Origin: Diaphorobacter sp. HDW4A
GTDB taxonomy: Bacteria; Pseudomonadota; Gammaproteobacteria; Burkholderiales; Burkholderiaceae_C
Direction: 5' to 3'
NCBI RefSeq assembly: GCF_011305995.1
Contig: NZ_CP049910.1
Coordinates: forward strand, 4,898,001-4,962,000
Length of the DNA: 64,000 nucleotides
Position 1 is the stretch's first letter. Every line of letters starts with the position of its first letter. Positions 36,753 through 45,154 of this stretch are shown in pieces. The position numbers and the translations under genes were made by a program. The notes under the pieces were generated by a model. The model had not been told where the DNA came from, did not search any database, and saw nothing but the letters and a program-made list of their open reading frames with translations.

Positions 36753-37138
36753 ACGACGGCCCCGCCAGAGAAGCTGAAGAACGACAGGAAGAAGCTCGAA
36801 GCCGCGAACGCGATGGACAGACCGAAGACGATCTGGATCAGCTTGCGGAATCCGCCCGAGGTATCGCCGAAGGCCAGCGCCAGGCCCGTGGCGATGATGA
36901 TGATGACCGCGACGATGCGCGCCACCGGCCCCTGGATGGATTCGAGGATGGATTGCAGCGGGCCTTCCCAGGGCATCGAGGAGCCGGCGGCCTGCGCAGT
37001 GCCCGCAAGCAGCAGCATGAAGGCAGCGAGCATCAAGCCTTGCATGGCCGGGCGAGCCAGGCCATCCAGCCGCGCGGGACTGGAGCGGCGTGGAAGCGGA
37101 TTTACGGAAACACGGAAAGCATGGGCGTGCGTTGTCAT
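36749..37138 (-). CDS. trbC: TrbC (VirB2-like) pilin
   Basis: A 129-residue prepilin: a long N-terminal leader ending 'LLLAGTAQAAGSS', a conserved 'MPWEGPLQSILESIQGPVARIVAVIIIIATGLALAFGDTSGGFRKLIQIVFGLSIAFAASSFF' with two hydrophobic helices. It is processed (cyclised in RP4) to the conjugative pilin. The start overlaps the trbB stop by 4 bp. Confidence 0.92.
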   Translation of the reverse strand: MTTHAHAFRVSVNPLPRRSSPARLDGLARPAMQGLMLAAFMLLLAGTAQAAGSSMPWEGPLQSILESIQGPVARIVAVIIIIATGLALAFGDTSGGFRKLIQIVFGLSIAFAASSFFLSFFSFSGGAVV

Positions 37139-38184
37139 GGCAGTTCTCCAGAAAGGTCGAGGGATGGGGAAGTCGCCGCAGCGGGTGCGGCATCGGGAAG
37201 TGGCGGCAGCTCGGGAAACGGTGTTTCCATCGCATCCGCCAGTCGGTAACCCACGCCGTCGAAACCGACGACGCGGGCGATGCTCTCGATGCGGCGCTTG
37301 CGCCCGCGCCCGGCGATGTGAATCACCACGTTGACCGCTTCCGCGATCAGCGCACGGGGTGGGTTCACCGCCACTTCGAGAATCAGTTGCTCCAGGCGCA
37401 GCAGCGCGCCCAGTGCGGAGCCTGCGTGGATCGTGGCGATGCCGCCCGGATGGCCGGTGCCCCACACCTTGATGAGATCCAGCGCCTCCGCGCCGCGCAC
37501 TTCGCCGACGACGACGCGATCCGGGCGCAGGCGCATGGACGAGCGCACCAGCTCGGTCATGGACACCACGCCCGCGCGCGTTCGCAGCGGCACGTGGTCG
37601 CGGGCCGCGCATTGCAGCTCCACGGTGTCTTCGAGCACCAGCACGCGGTCGCCCGTCGCGGCGATTTCGGCCAGCAGCGCATTGGCGAGCGTGGTCTTGC
37701 CGCTGCTGGTAGCCCCGGCGATCAACACGTTCTGTCGCTCGCGCACGGCGCGAACGAGAAAGCCCGCCTGCGCGCTGGTCATCATTCCGTCGATGACGTA
37801 CCGCTCCAGCGGAATCACGCCGATGGCGCGCTTGCGCAGCGCGAAGGCCGGCCCCGGCGCTGCCGGCGGCAAGATGCCCTCGAAGCGTTCGCCGGTTTCG
37901 GGCAGCTCGGCGGACAGCAACGGCTGGCCGCGATGGACTTCTGCGCCAACGTGGGCGGCGACAAGGCGAATGATCCGTTCGCCATTCGCCTCGGACAGTT
38001 CAACGCCCATCGGCGCGCGGCCCGATGAAAGTCGATCCACCCAAAGGGTGCGATCAGGATTGAGCATGACTTCTACCACGTCCGGGTCTTCGAGCGCGGC
38101 GGCGATCAGCGGCCCCATCGCCGTGCGCAGCATCTGAATGCGGCGGTCGAGCGAGGTGGCGAAAGACGAAGGCGCGGCGCTCAT
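37135..38184 (-). CDS. trbB: TrbB (VirB11-like) conjugation ATPase
   Basis: A 349-residue hexameric traffic ATPase. Walker A 'LIAGATSSGKTTLANALLAEI' is near residue 157, the Asp box 'VLVLEDTVELQ' near 185 and 'MRLRPDRVVVGEVRGAEALDLIKVWGTGHPGGIATIHAGSA' (Walker B/His box) near 225. It drives T4SS assembly and substrate transfer. First of the strict trb gene set; its start overlaps the CopG-like gene by 4 bp. Confidence 0.94.
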   Translation of the reverse strand: MSAAPSSFATSLDRRIQMLRTAMGPLIAAALEDPDVVEVMLNPDRTLWVDRLSSGRAPMGVELSEANGERIIRLVAAHVGAEVHRGQPLLSAELPETGERFEGILPPAAPGPAFALRKRAIGVIPLERYVIDGMMTSAQAGFLVRAVRERQNVLIAGATSSGKTTLANALLAEIAATGDRVLVLEDTVELQCAARDHVPLRTRAGVVSMTELVRSSMRLRPDRVVVGEVRGAEALDLIKVWGTGHPGGIATIHAGSALGALLRLEQLILEVAVNPPRALIAEAVNVVIHIAGRGRKRRIESIARVVGFDGVGYRLADAMETPFPELPPLPDAAPAAATSPSLDLSGELP

Positions 38185-38645
38185 GAGGCACGCTCCTGCG
38201 CTTCGGCAACTGCCGCCGCGTCATCCATCCGCATCGGGTCGGGGTGCAGTTCCTCCACCACATCGCGCACCAGGCTGCGCCCGCGCAGCAGGTGACGGCC
38301 CAACTGCTCCACGAACTGCTCGAACCGCGCCTTGCCCTGGGCACGCGCCGCGTCTTGGTGCGCCTCGGGAACTGGCGTGCTGACCGTGAGGAAGTAGCGG
38401 ATGAACAGCGCCAGTGTTTCGATCTGGATGTTCTGGTCGCGCTCCAGCCGCTCGGCATGGCGCGACAGGCGATCAAGCCGCTTGGCAATCGCTGCCTCGC
38501 GCTGGTCGGCGGCGTCGGGCGACAGCCACGATGCGAGCGCCGCCGCGACGATGCTGGATTTCGATACGCCTTTCTTGGCGGCCAGCTCGTCCAGACGCTT
38601 GGCGTGCTCCGGCTGGATGAACAGGTTGAGGCGATAGTGGCTCAT
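38181..38645 (-). CDS. CopG/ribbon-helix-helix-type protein
   Basis: A 154-residue protein. The N-terminus 'YRLNLFIQPEHAKRLDELAAKKGVSKSSIVAAALASWLS' fits a ribbon-helix-helix DNA-binding domain (beta strand, then two helices). The rest is helical and charged, ending in an Ala/Glu-rich tail. A gene like this sits between traG and trbB in Tn4371-type ICEs and is annotated there as a CopG-family regulator. It overlaps both neighbours by 4 bp, so it is expressed with the transfer operon and could autoregulate it. Confidence 0.8.
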   Translation of the reverse strand: MSHYRLNLFIQPEHAKRLDELAAKKGVSKSSIVAAALASWLSPDAADQREAAIAKRLDRLSRHAERLERDQNIQIETLALFIRYFLTVSTPVPEAHQDAARAQGKARFEQFVEQLGRHLLRGRSLVRDVVEELHPDPMRMDDAAAVAEAQERAS

Positions 38646-40651
38646 AACTCGATTCCGTCGTTGGGGTCGAGGGAAGCCAGCCGGGCCGTGCGCTGCATGG
38701 CCGGATCAAGCTGGCGAGGAAGGGGAAGTGGCAGGTCGTCGTCGTCATCGAGCAGCGCGCGGTCGGCTGCGGCTGCGGCTGCGGCCAGCTCGGGGTCGTA
38801 GGCGACGGTTTCTGAGAGCTCGGGCTGACGGCGCGGGCCGCCGCCGTCGTCGGCACTGCCCAGGCCATCAGCGGGTGCAGTGGCTGGTGTGGCGGGCATG
38901 GAGGGAATCGCCAGCTCGCTCCAGTCGTCGGCCCGCGAGGGCGGCACGTCGGCATAGCGCCCGACCGCAAGCACGGGCGGCGGCTGCACGCGGCGCTTGA
39001 AGTTGCTGTCCGCGTAATAGCGCAACTTCTTGGCCTTGATCGGCGCCACGCTGGACACCATCACCACGGCTTCGTCGGGCGGTAGCTGCATCACTTCGCC
39101 CGGCGTCAGCAGCGGCCGGGCCGTCTCCTGACGCGACACCATGAGGTGCCCGAGCCACGGAGCCAGCCGGTGGCCGGCGTAGTTGCGCTGCGCGCGCAGC
39201 TCGGTGGCGGTGCCCAGCGTCTCGGAGATGCGCTTGGCCGTGCGCTCGTCGTTGGTGGCGAACGTCACCCGGACATGGCAGTTGTCCAGAATCGAATGGT
39301 TCTGCCCATACGCCTTGTCGATCTGGTTCAGCGACTGCGCGATGAGGAAGCTGCGGATGCCATAGCCGGCCATGAAGGCCAACGCCGTCTCGAAGAAGTC
39401 CAGGCGCCCGAGCGCCGGGAACTCGTCAAGCATCAGCAGCAGCTTGTGGCGGCGTTCGATGCCGTCGGAGCCATCGAGCGATTCCGTCAGCCGTCGCCCG
39501 ATCTGGTTGAGGATCAGGCGGATCAGCGGCTTCGTCCGCGAAATGTCCGAAGGCGGCACCACCAGGTACAGCGATACCGGATGCTCGGCAGCGATCAGGT
39601 CGGCGATGCGCCAATCGCAGCGCGAGGTGACTTCGGCCACCGTGGGATCGCGGTACAGGCCGAGGAACGACATAGCCGTGGACAGCACGCCCGACCGTTC
39701 GTTGTCGCTCTTGTTGAGGACTTCGCGTGCAGCGGATGCCACCACGGGATGCGGGCCATCGCCGAGATGCGGCGTGGTCATCATACGGTGGAGCGTCAGC
39801 TCGAACGGACAAGCCGGATCGGAGAGGAAGTTGGCGACGCCGCGCAGCGTCTTGTCCTCGCCCGCGTAGAGCACGTGCAAGATGGCCCCGACCAGCAGCG
39901 CGTGCGAGGTCTTTTCCCAGTGATTGCGTCGCTCCAGCGCGCCTTCGGGATCGACCAGAATGTCCGCGATGTTCTGTACATCGCGCACCTCGTGCGCGCC
40001 GCGCCGAACTTCCAGCAATGGGTTGTAGGCCGCCGACTGGCTATCCGTCGGGTTGAATAGCAGACAGTGCGAGAAGCGCGAGCGCCAGCCTGCGGTGATG
40101 CTCCAGTTCTCGCCCTTGATGTCGTGGATGACAGCAGAGGCGGGCCAGCTCAACAAGGTCGGCACCACCAGGCCTACACCTTTGCCCGAGCGCGTAGGAG
40201 CGAAGGTCAGGACGTGTTCGGGGCCTTCGTGACGGAGGTACTGGCGATCCTGCTGGCCCAGGAACACGCCGGCCGGCTGCGTGAGACCGGCCTTGCGAAT
40301 GTCATCCGCGTTGGCCCAGCGCGCTGACCCATAGGTCGTGACCAGACGCGATTGGCGCGAGCGCCAGATCGACATGCCAATCGCCACCAGCACGGCGACA
40401 AGACCGCTGCCGCCCGCGATGGCGCCGCCGGTGTCGAACACGCGCGGCGCGTAGGCGTCGAAGACGAACCACCACTCGAACAGCCGCCACGGGTGATAGA
40501 CCGGCGTGCCGAAGAAATCAAACCAGGGCGAGCCAAGGCGTAGTTGGTAGCCAAGGGCTGCTGCTGTCCATTGTGTGGCGCCCCACACTCCGGCGATCAC
40601 GATGCCGAATACCACGGCGATCTGACCGAACAGCACGTTCGTTCCTTGCAT
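38642..40651 (-). CDS. traG: TraG (VirD4-like) coupling protein
   Basis: A 669-residue type IV coupling ATPase. Two N-terminal membrane helices (about residues 10-28 and 80-95) precede Walker A 'FAPTRSGKGVGLVVPTLLSW' near 155 and Walker B 'LLLMLDEFPALGRLDFFE' near 405, with 'RSFLIAQSLNQIDKAYG' beyond. It delivers the relaxosome to the T4SS. The C-terminal ~90 residues are acidic and Pro/Ala-rich. An inverted repeat lies just before its Shine-Dalgarno (GGAGG). Confidence 0.94.
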   Translation of the reverse strand: MQGTNVLFGQIAVVFGIVIAGVWGATQWTAAALGYQLRLGSPWFDFFGTPVYHPWRLFEWWFVFDAYAPRVFDTGGAIAGGSGLVAVLVAIGMSIWRSRQSRLVTTYGSARWANADDIRKAGLTQPAGVFLGQQDRQYLRHEGPEHVLTFAPTRSGKGVGLVVPTLLSWPASAVIHDIKGENWSITAGWRSRFSHCLLFNPTDSQSAAYNPLLEVRRGAHEVRDVQNIADILVDPEGALERRNHWEKTSHALLVGAILHVLYAGEDKTLRGVANFLSDPACPFELTLHRMMTTPHLGDGPHPVVASAAREVLNKSDNERSGVLSTAMSFLGLYRDPTVAEVTSRCDWRIADLIAAEHPVSLYLVVPPSDISRTKPLIRLILNQIGRRLTESLDGSDGIERRHKLLLMLDEFPALGRLDFFETALAFMAGYGIRSFLIAQSLNQIDKAYGQNHSILDNCHVRVTFATNDERTAKRISETLGTATELRAQRNYAGHRLAPWLGHLMVSRQETARPLLTPGEVMQLPPDEAVVMVSSVAPIKAKKLRYYADSNFKRRVQPPPVLAVGRYADVPPSRADDWSELAIPSMPATPATAPADGLGSADDGGGPRRQPELSETVAYDPELAAAAAAADRALLDDDDDLPLPLPRQLDPAMQRTARLASLDPNDGIEL

Positions 40652-40663
40652 CGGTCAACCTCC

Positions 40664-40691
40664 CACTACGGCACAGGGACGTGCCGTAGTG
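40664..40691. promoter_or_regulatory. 11-bp perfect inverted repeat before traG
   Basis: CACTACGGCAC - 6 nt - GTGCCGTAGTG, ending 12 bases upstream of the traG start and directly next to its GGAGG. As DNA it could be a dimeric operator; as RNA it is a stable hairpin that would neighbour the ribosome-binding site. No T-tract follows, so it is not an intrinsic terminator. Confidence 0.7.
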
Positions 40692-40785
40692 CCGAGGATC
40701 AAGGCGAGCGTGCAGGCCGGTCAAAGACCGTTATGGCGGGGATTCAGGCCCAAAGAGCCAGATTTCTTGCTATGTCGAAGGCCAC

Positions 40786-40816
40786 AAAAATGCCGCAGAC
40801 GTGAGCGAGCTGCGGC
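40786..40816 (-). terminator. Probable terminator after eexN-like gene
   Basis: On the minus strand the stem GCCGCAG / CTGCGGC is followed by ATTTTTG. It lies 52 bp after the stop of the lipoprotein gene, which would separate lysR-eexN transcription from traG. A second small repeat, ATTTCG/CGAAAT, is at 40837-40854. Confidence 0.6.
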
Positions 40817-40867
40817 GTGGTGAGGTAACAGTGCGAATTTCGTCGCAGCGAAATGACAGCGATGAAG

Positions 40868-41095
40868 CTATTTAGACTTCTGTTCCGGGCGGTCGCCGAA
40901 GAAACGCCGGTTGGCGGCTTCAGCCGCGCGGTGGCAGAGTTCTTCGCCGACTTTCGCACGGTCTTCCCTGCACAGGCGCTGGACTTCCTTGAGGCGCTCG
41001 GGATGGGCCACAAGGAAGTCCACGGTTTCCGTTGGTTGGGATGGCCCACAGGCCGTCAGTGCGGCAACCATAAGCAGCGGCAGGAATCGGCGCAT
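40868..41095 (-). CDS. EexN-like entry-exclusion lipoprotein
   Basis: A 75-residue lipoprotein: signal peptide 'RRFLPLLMVAALTAC' with the lipobox Cys at residue 16, then 'ETVDFLVAHPERLKEVQRLCREDRAKVGEELCHRAAEAANRRFF'. The pattern T-V-x-[WF]-...-HP-x-R...C...C-x-N/R-A-x-x-A is that of EexN from pKM101-like systems, in which two Cys flank a helical hairpin. EexN in the recipient envelope blocks redundant conjugative entry. It follows the LysR gene by 15 bp on the same strand. Function is inferred from similarity by eye. Confidence 0.7.
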   Translation of the reverse strand: MRRFLPLLMVAALTACGPSQPTETVDFLVAHPERLKEVQRLCREDRAKVGEELCHRAAEAANRRFFGDRPEQKSK

Positions 41096-41110
41096 CGCTT
41101 TGCCTGTGGG

Positions 41111-42025
41111 TCAGGAGTCGTCGGCGGCGCTGAAGCCATCCGCCGAATCAATGGAGGCCACTCGTTCGATGAACCGGGTCAGCATTTCAGAAGGCCCCAC
41201 GTCACGGTGTAACAGGTAGGTGGTCAGCATCTGCGGCTTTCCCGCCAAGTGCCGGGCCACAACACCTGGCCCACGGCCAGATGCAATATGCGCAGCACCG
41301 GCCAAACCTAGTGCCAACCCGGCGGAGACCAAGGTCATCATCACCTCATAGGACGCCACGCGCTGAGCGATCAGTGGCTCTTGCTCATATCGATGCAAAA
41401 CGCGATCGACTTGACGCGCATGGCCTTCGCATATTGCCGGATCGCATAGCGCCAACGGATAACGCAACACTTCCTCCAAGGGCACGTGCTTGTGGGCCAG
41501 CACAGGATGGCGAGCTGGGACCGCCACCATCAGTTCGTCTTCCCACGCAGGTCTGGCCACAATGCCGTCTCCCACCTCTTTAGCCATCGAAAAGCCAACG
41601 TCATATAGGTCATAGTGCAGACCCTTGATCTGCTGGTCCAGCGGAACCTCAAACAGCCGAATGTCGATTTCAGGATCTTCCTCTCGGCACCGTGCCAGCA
41701 GCGTTGGCATGCGCGAGGGCGTGATGCCATCGGACAAGGCGATACGCAACTGGCCTTGAAAGCCATTAGCAGCCGACTGAACGCTATTACGTGCCTGCTC
41801 TAGGGCGGTAAAGATGCGGGGTATGTGCTCCAGAAACCGATGCCCCGCTTTTGTCAAACGGGTGTTACGTGTGGTACGCGTGAAGAGCGATACCCCTAGT
41901 TCTTCCTCCAACTCTTTGATGTTCCGAGAGAGGGGTGACTGATCAATATGCAGCTTCTCCGCTGCGCGGGCGAAGTGAAGCTCTTCAGCAACAGCCTTGA
42001 AATAGCGCAAATGCCTCAGCTCCAT
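41111..42025 (-). CDS. LysR family regulator (ICE backbone)
   Basis: A 304-residue LTTR: N-terminal wHTH 'LRHLRYFKAVAEELHFARAAEKLHIDQSPLSRNIKELEEELGVSLFTRTTRNTRLTKAG' and a C-terminal co-inducer domain ('LRIALSDGITPSRMPTLLARCREEDPEIDIRLFEVPLDQQIKGL'). The first residues resemble CatR/BenM-type LTTRs. It lies next to traG and the EexN-like gene, where Tn4371-type ICEs carry a LysR-like 'traR'; it may control transfer rather than cargo. The link to transfer is inference. Confidence 0.85.
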   Translation of the reverse strand: MELRHLRYFKAVAEELHFARAAEKLHIDQSPLSRNIKELEEELGVSLFTRTTRNTRLTKAGHRFLEHIPRIFTALEQARNSVQSAANGFQGQLRIALSDGITPSRMPTLLARCREEDPEIDIRLFEVPLDQQIKGLHYDLYDVGFSMAKEVGDGIVARPAWEDELMVAVPARHPVLAHKHVPLEEVLRYPLALCDPAICEGHARQVDRVLHRYEQEPLIAQRVASYEVMMTLVSAGLALGLAGAAHIASGRGPGVVARHLAGKPQMLTTYLLHRDVGPSEMLTRFIERVASIDSADGFSAADDS

Positions 42026-42288
42026 ACTTTATCCCCAGGTCACAATGGTTTCTATGCGCGACACACGACCAACAGATCCCTGACCTTTACCCGACCTAGG
42101 GCTGTGCAGCATCGATCGACGTCTCTTTTTCACGTCAGCTCGTGACAGAAGCTTCGGTGCGCCTTGGCGGTCTGCCACAAAGAGGATCCTGGCCTGAGTT
42201 ACTGCAAAGATAAGCAACACTCATCGATGACCGTCATGGCGAGCGCCTAAAGTTGCCCCGGATAACCAAGCCAGGACTGCGTTGTCAG

Positions 42289-43128
42289 TTATTGAGGCGC
42301 AGGGGCGCGGGCCAGCAATCGGCGGGCTTGCAGCATCACAGGCAAATCGATCATCCGACCGTCAACTTGAACTGCTGCACCGCCCGAGGCTGCATCCGCC
42401 TCCAACACGCGCCGAGCCCATGCCACCTCATCCGCCGATGGAGCAATGCATCTATGGACAACCTCAATCTGGCGCGGGTGTATACACAGCTTGCCTCCAA
42501 ACCCGAAACGAAGAGCGCGAAGCGTGTCCCTCCGCAGGCTCTCGTCATCGGCGATGATGACCGTCACACCATCCACAGCAGGTGCCAGTTGCCCCAGGCG
42601 GGTTGCCATGGCGACCGCAAATCGCAGCGGTGCAAGTTCAAGCTCGTCCTCTGAACCAAGTAGGCCCGTGTCGGCCATGAAGTCGATGTGACCAATAACC
42701 AGCCTCAGCACGCCCGCTGCACATGCAATTTCGGAGATGTTGGCATAGCCGGCTGCGCTCTCAATCAGTGGCAGGATCGGGATACCCGGTAAGACCGCTC
42801 GCACTTCGGCAAGCGCCAAGCCCGATTCCGCCTTCGGCACCATTACGCCGGCGAGGCCGTCGAGGCTCGAAAGCCACTGAAGATCATCCAGTCCTATCGG
42901 CTGATGTGGTGCATTGATACGCACCACCAGTGGTACCTCCAGCACCTGTAATCCAGCCCACGCCTTGCTGATACCTTCACGCGCAAACGACTTCGCTCCA
43001 AGGGGAACACTGTCTTCTAGGTCGAGCACCACAGCATCCGCACCGCTGCGCAGAGCCGTCTCGAAGCGTTCAGGCCGGTTGCCGGGAACAAATAGAAAGC
43101 TCCGGGCTGATGCAAGCAAGTTTTTCAT
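42289..43128 (-). CDS. CitE-like CoA-ester lyase (probable citramalyl-CoA lyase)
   Basis: A 279-residue HpcH/HpaI-CitE TIM-barrel protein: 'ARSFLFVPGNRPERFETALRSGADAVVLDLEDSVP', 'VRINAPHQPIG', 'GVMVPKAESG', the metal-binding Glu in 'LPLIESAAGYANI', Asp in 'IGHIDFMADTGL' and 'GFGGKLCIHPRQIEVV'. Family members cleave citramalyl-CoA to acetyl-CoA and pyruvate, or malyl/citryl-CoA. Next to a CoA-transferase and an FAS1-like hydratase, citramalyl-CoA is the best guess (Ccl of the itaconate pathway). Start at 43128 (MKNLLASARSF). Last gene of the operon. Confidence 0.8.
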   Translation of the reverse strand: MKNLLASARSFLFVPGNRPERFETALRSGADAVVLDLEDSVPLGAKSFAREGISKAWAGLQVLEVPLVVRINAPHQPIGLDDLQWLSSLDGLAGVMVPKAESGLALAEVRAVLPGIPILPLIESAAGYANISEIACAAGVLRLVIGHIDFMADTGLLGSEDELELAPLRFAVAMATRLGQLAPAVDGVTVIIADDESLRRDTLRALRFGFGGKLCIHPRQIEVVHRCIAPSADEVAWARRVLEADAASGGAAVQVDGRMIDLPVMLQARRLLARAPAPQ

Positions 43129-43191
43129 AGTCAGGTATCCAAGCAATTCAGAGCCACTGGCAAGTCATTCAATGCCACCAATCCCCTCACC

Positions 43192-44187
43192 TCAGTCGAG
43201 GGAAACTTTTGAGCTCTTAACGATGGCCTGCCATCTCTTAAGGTCGTCAGTCAGCAAGGTGGCCAGCTCAGCCGACGTGGAGGCGGCAGGCTCCGCACCC
43301 TGCTCCTTCAAGCTCCGCGCGACGATGGGATCTGCGAGTACCTCTTGGAGAGCTTGGTTCAGGCGGCCGAGGATCGGAGCGGGCAGCCCCTTGGGCGCAA
43401 ACACGCCGAACCAGGAGTCCACGTCCATGTCTTTTAGGCCGCTCTCCCTGGCTGTGAGCAACTGAGGAAAGAGAGGGGATCGCTGAGCTCCGGTGACGGC
43501 GATCGCGCGCAGCTTTCCTGATTTGATGAAAGGCAGCGCCGCTGGTATGGTCGAGAACATCACGTGGATCTGACCCGCCATCAGGTCCGTGAGCGCGGGG
43601 GCCGCGCCCTTGTACGGCACGTGGGTCATCGAAACGCCCGCCTGCTGCGACAGCATTTCCCCCGCAAGGTGAAATATGCTGCCAGGACCAGCCGAACCAT
43701 AGTCCACCTTGCCAGGATTAGCCTTCGCGTAGGCCACCAGTTCAGGCAAGGTCTTGACTGGAAGGCTCGGGTTGACGACCACCACATTGTTGACGCGCGC
43801 AACGAGAGATACCGCATCGAAGCTGTCCACGGGATCCCAGGAAAGCTTTCGATATAGCGATGGATTGATCGCATTCGTTCCGTTGTAGCCCATCAGCAAG
43901 GTGTAACCATCGGGCTTGGCTTTGGCGACGACGGCCGCACCGATGTTGCCGCCAGCACCGCCGCGATTGTCGACGATCACAGGCTGGCCCAGCTTCTTGC
44001 CTAGACCATCCGCCACGATGCGGCCGAGGATGTCGGTGGTTCCGCCTGCCACGAAGGGCACCACGAGGGTAATGGGCTTATTGGGAAAGTCCTGTGCAGA
44101 GGCAAGTTGCGCAACAATCGGTAGCGCAACAGCCAAGGCCAGCTTGGCAGTTGCGGCGAGAACGAATCGACGAGATGTAGCGGGCAT
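43192..44187 (-). CDS. TctC/Bug-type solute-binding protein (itaconate-type operon)
   Basis: A 331-residue periplasmic receptor with a signal peptide ('RRFVLAATAKLALAVALPIVAQLASAQ') and Bug motifs 'PITLVVPFVAGGTTDILGRIVADGLGKKLGQPVIVDNRGGAGGNIGAA', 'VSMTHVPYKGAAPALTDLMAGQIHVMF' and 'VDSWFGVFAPKGLP'. It lies between the lyase and the hydratase genes, so it probably binds the same C5 dicarboxylate, feeding a TctAB encoded elsewhere. No transporter membrane subunits are in the window. Confidence 0.9.
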   Translation of the reverse strand: MPATSRRFVLAATAKLALAVALPIVAQLASAQDFPNKPITLVVPFVAGGTTDILGRIVADGLGKKLGQPVIVDNRGGAGGNIGAAVVAKAKPDGYTLLMGYNGTNAINPSLYRKLSWDPVDSFDAVSLVARVNNVVVVNPSLPVKTLPELVAYAKANPGKVDYGSAGPGSIFHLAGEMLSQQAGVSMTHVPYKGAAPALTDLMAGQIHVMFSTIPAALPFIKSGKLRAIAVTGAQRSPLFPQLLTARESGLKDMDVDSWFGVFAPKGLPAPILGRLNQALQEVLADPIVARSLKEQGAEPAASTSAELATLLTDDLKRWQAIVKSSKVSLD

Positions 44188-44273
44188 GGTGTGTCTCCTA
44201 TGGTTATGGTGGGTCCTCGGGCCTCCAGCGTGCGGCCCGTGCTCTGCTTCTTCGAAATGGCGTGAAAGGACGT

Positions 44274-45140
44274 CTAGAACGACGCTTCAGCCTGCATGGA
44301 CACGGCGCCGTCCGGCTGAGCGGTCCACAGCGTCAACCCTTCGCCACTCGGCGCCGCATTGACGGTAAGCGGTGTGCCGAGCAGGTTGGGTTGCACACCG
44401 CGGTAGCGGAACGTCCGAACCGGCCGCGTCCCCAGGCGTGATGCCAGCCCCGCCAGGACGGTGGCCTGCAGCGGGCCGTGCACGACCAGATTGCTATAGC
44501 CCTCGACGTCGCGGCAGTAGTCCACGTCGTAGTGGATGCGATGGCCGTTGAACGTGAGCGCTGAGTAGCGGAACAGCATCGTGGATGTCGCCTCAAACGG
44601 CTCGCTGTGGCTCGGTGTCGGCATGCCGACCGCGGCAGGACGCGATGCACCGGGCGGCGTGGGCTGCTTGTAGACGATGTCGTGGTCTTCAGTGATCACC
44701 ACCTTGTCGGCATGGAGGATCTCGTGCCGTACTGTGACAAACACCAGGTCACCGCTGCGGCCTCGCTTGTGCTCGACCGAGGTGACGACGGAGCGTTTGC
44801 GCACGCTGGCGCCCAGCGCCACAGGTGCATGGAATTCGAGGCGGCCACCCGCCCACATCCGGTTGGCCAGCGGCACCGGCGGCAGGAACCCGCCCCGGGC
44901 GGGGTGGCCATCGCGGCCAAGCTCATTGGCGGGCAGTCCAGCGAGGAAGTACAGCCAATGCCACAACGGCGGCAGCGGTACGCCAGCCTCGAACTGCGCC
45001 TGCGGCAGTCCGAGCGTGGCGGCCATGAGGCGGGCATGGCGCACCGATAGCGTGTCTTCGGTGATCGACTCCAGGCCAATCCAGGCCCGGAGGAAATCCA
45101 AATTGATAGCATTGCCATCCGTGGTATTTGGTGTGCTCAT
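44274..45140 (-). CDS. FAS1-like/HTD2-type enoyl-CoA hydratase (probable itaconyl-CoA hydratase)
   Basis: A 288-residue double-hotdog protein of the FAS1-like dehydratase/mesaconyl-CoA hydratase group: N-terminal hotdog 'GVPLPPLWHWLYFLAG... GRDGHPARGGFLPPVPLANRMWAGGRLEF' and C-terminal 'SALTFNGHRIHYDVDYCRDVEGYSNLVVHGPLQATVLAGLASR', which carries the hydratase motif H-x-x-D/Y...VHGPL. Related enzymes hydrate itaconyl-, mesaconyl- or 3-methylfumaryl-CoA. The start at 45140 has a GAGGT Shine-Dalgarno; an ATG at 45158 overlapping the CoA-transferase stop by 4 bp is the alternative. Confidence 0.8.
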   Translation of the reverse strand: MSTPNTTDGNAINLDFLRAWIGLESITEDTLSVRHARLMAATLGLPQAQFEAGVPLPPLWHWLYFLAGLPANELGRDGHPARGGFLPPVPLANRMWAGGRLEFHAPVALGASVRKRSVVTSVEHKRGRSGDLVFVTVRHEILHADKVVITEDHDIVYKQPTPPGASRPAAVGMPTPSHSEPFEATSTMLFRYSALTFNGHRIHYDVDYCRDVEGYSNLVVHGPLQATVLAGLASRLGTRPVRTFRYRGVQPNLLGTPLTVNAAPSGEGLTLWTAQPDGAVSMQAEASF

Positions 45141-45154
45141 GGAGTGACCTCGTG

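Noticed and set aside
34714..36777. 687-codon plus-strand frame
   Set aside because: Antisense to trbE and trbD; no recognisable domain.
43121..43128. Second TTTTTCAT inside the ICE
   Set aside because: It is the reverse of ATGAAAAA, the start codons of the CitE-like gene. The same 8-mer occurs at 10199-10206, 12581-12588 and 51571-51578, so it is chance, not an att site.
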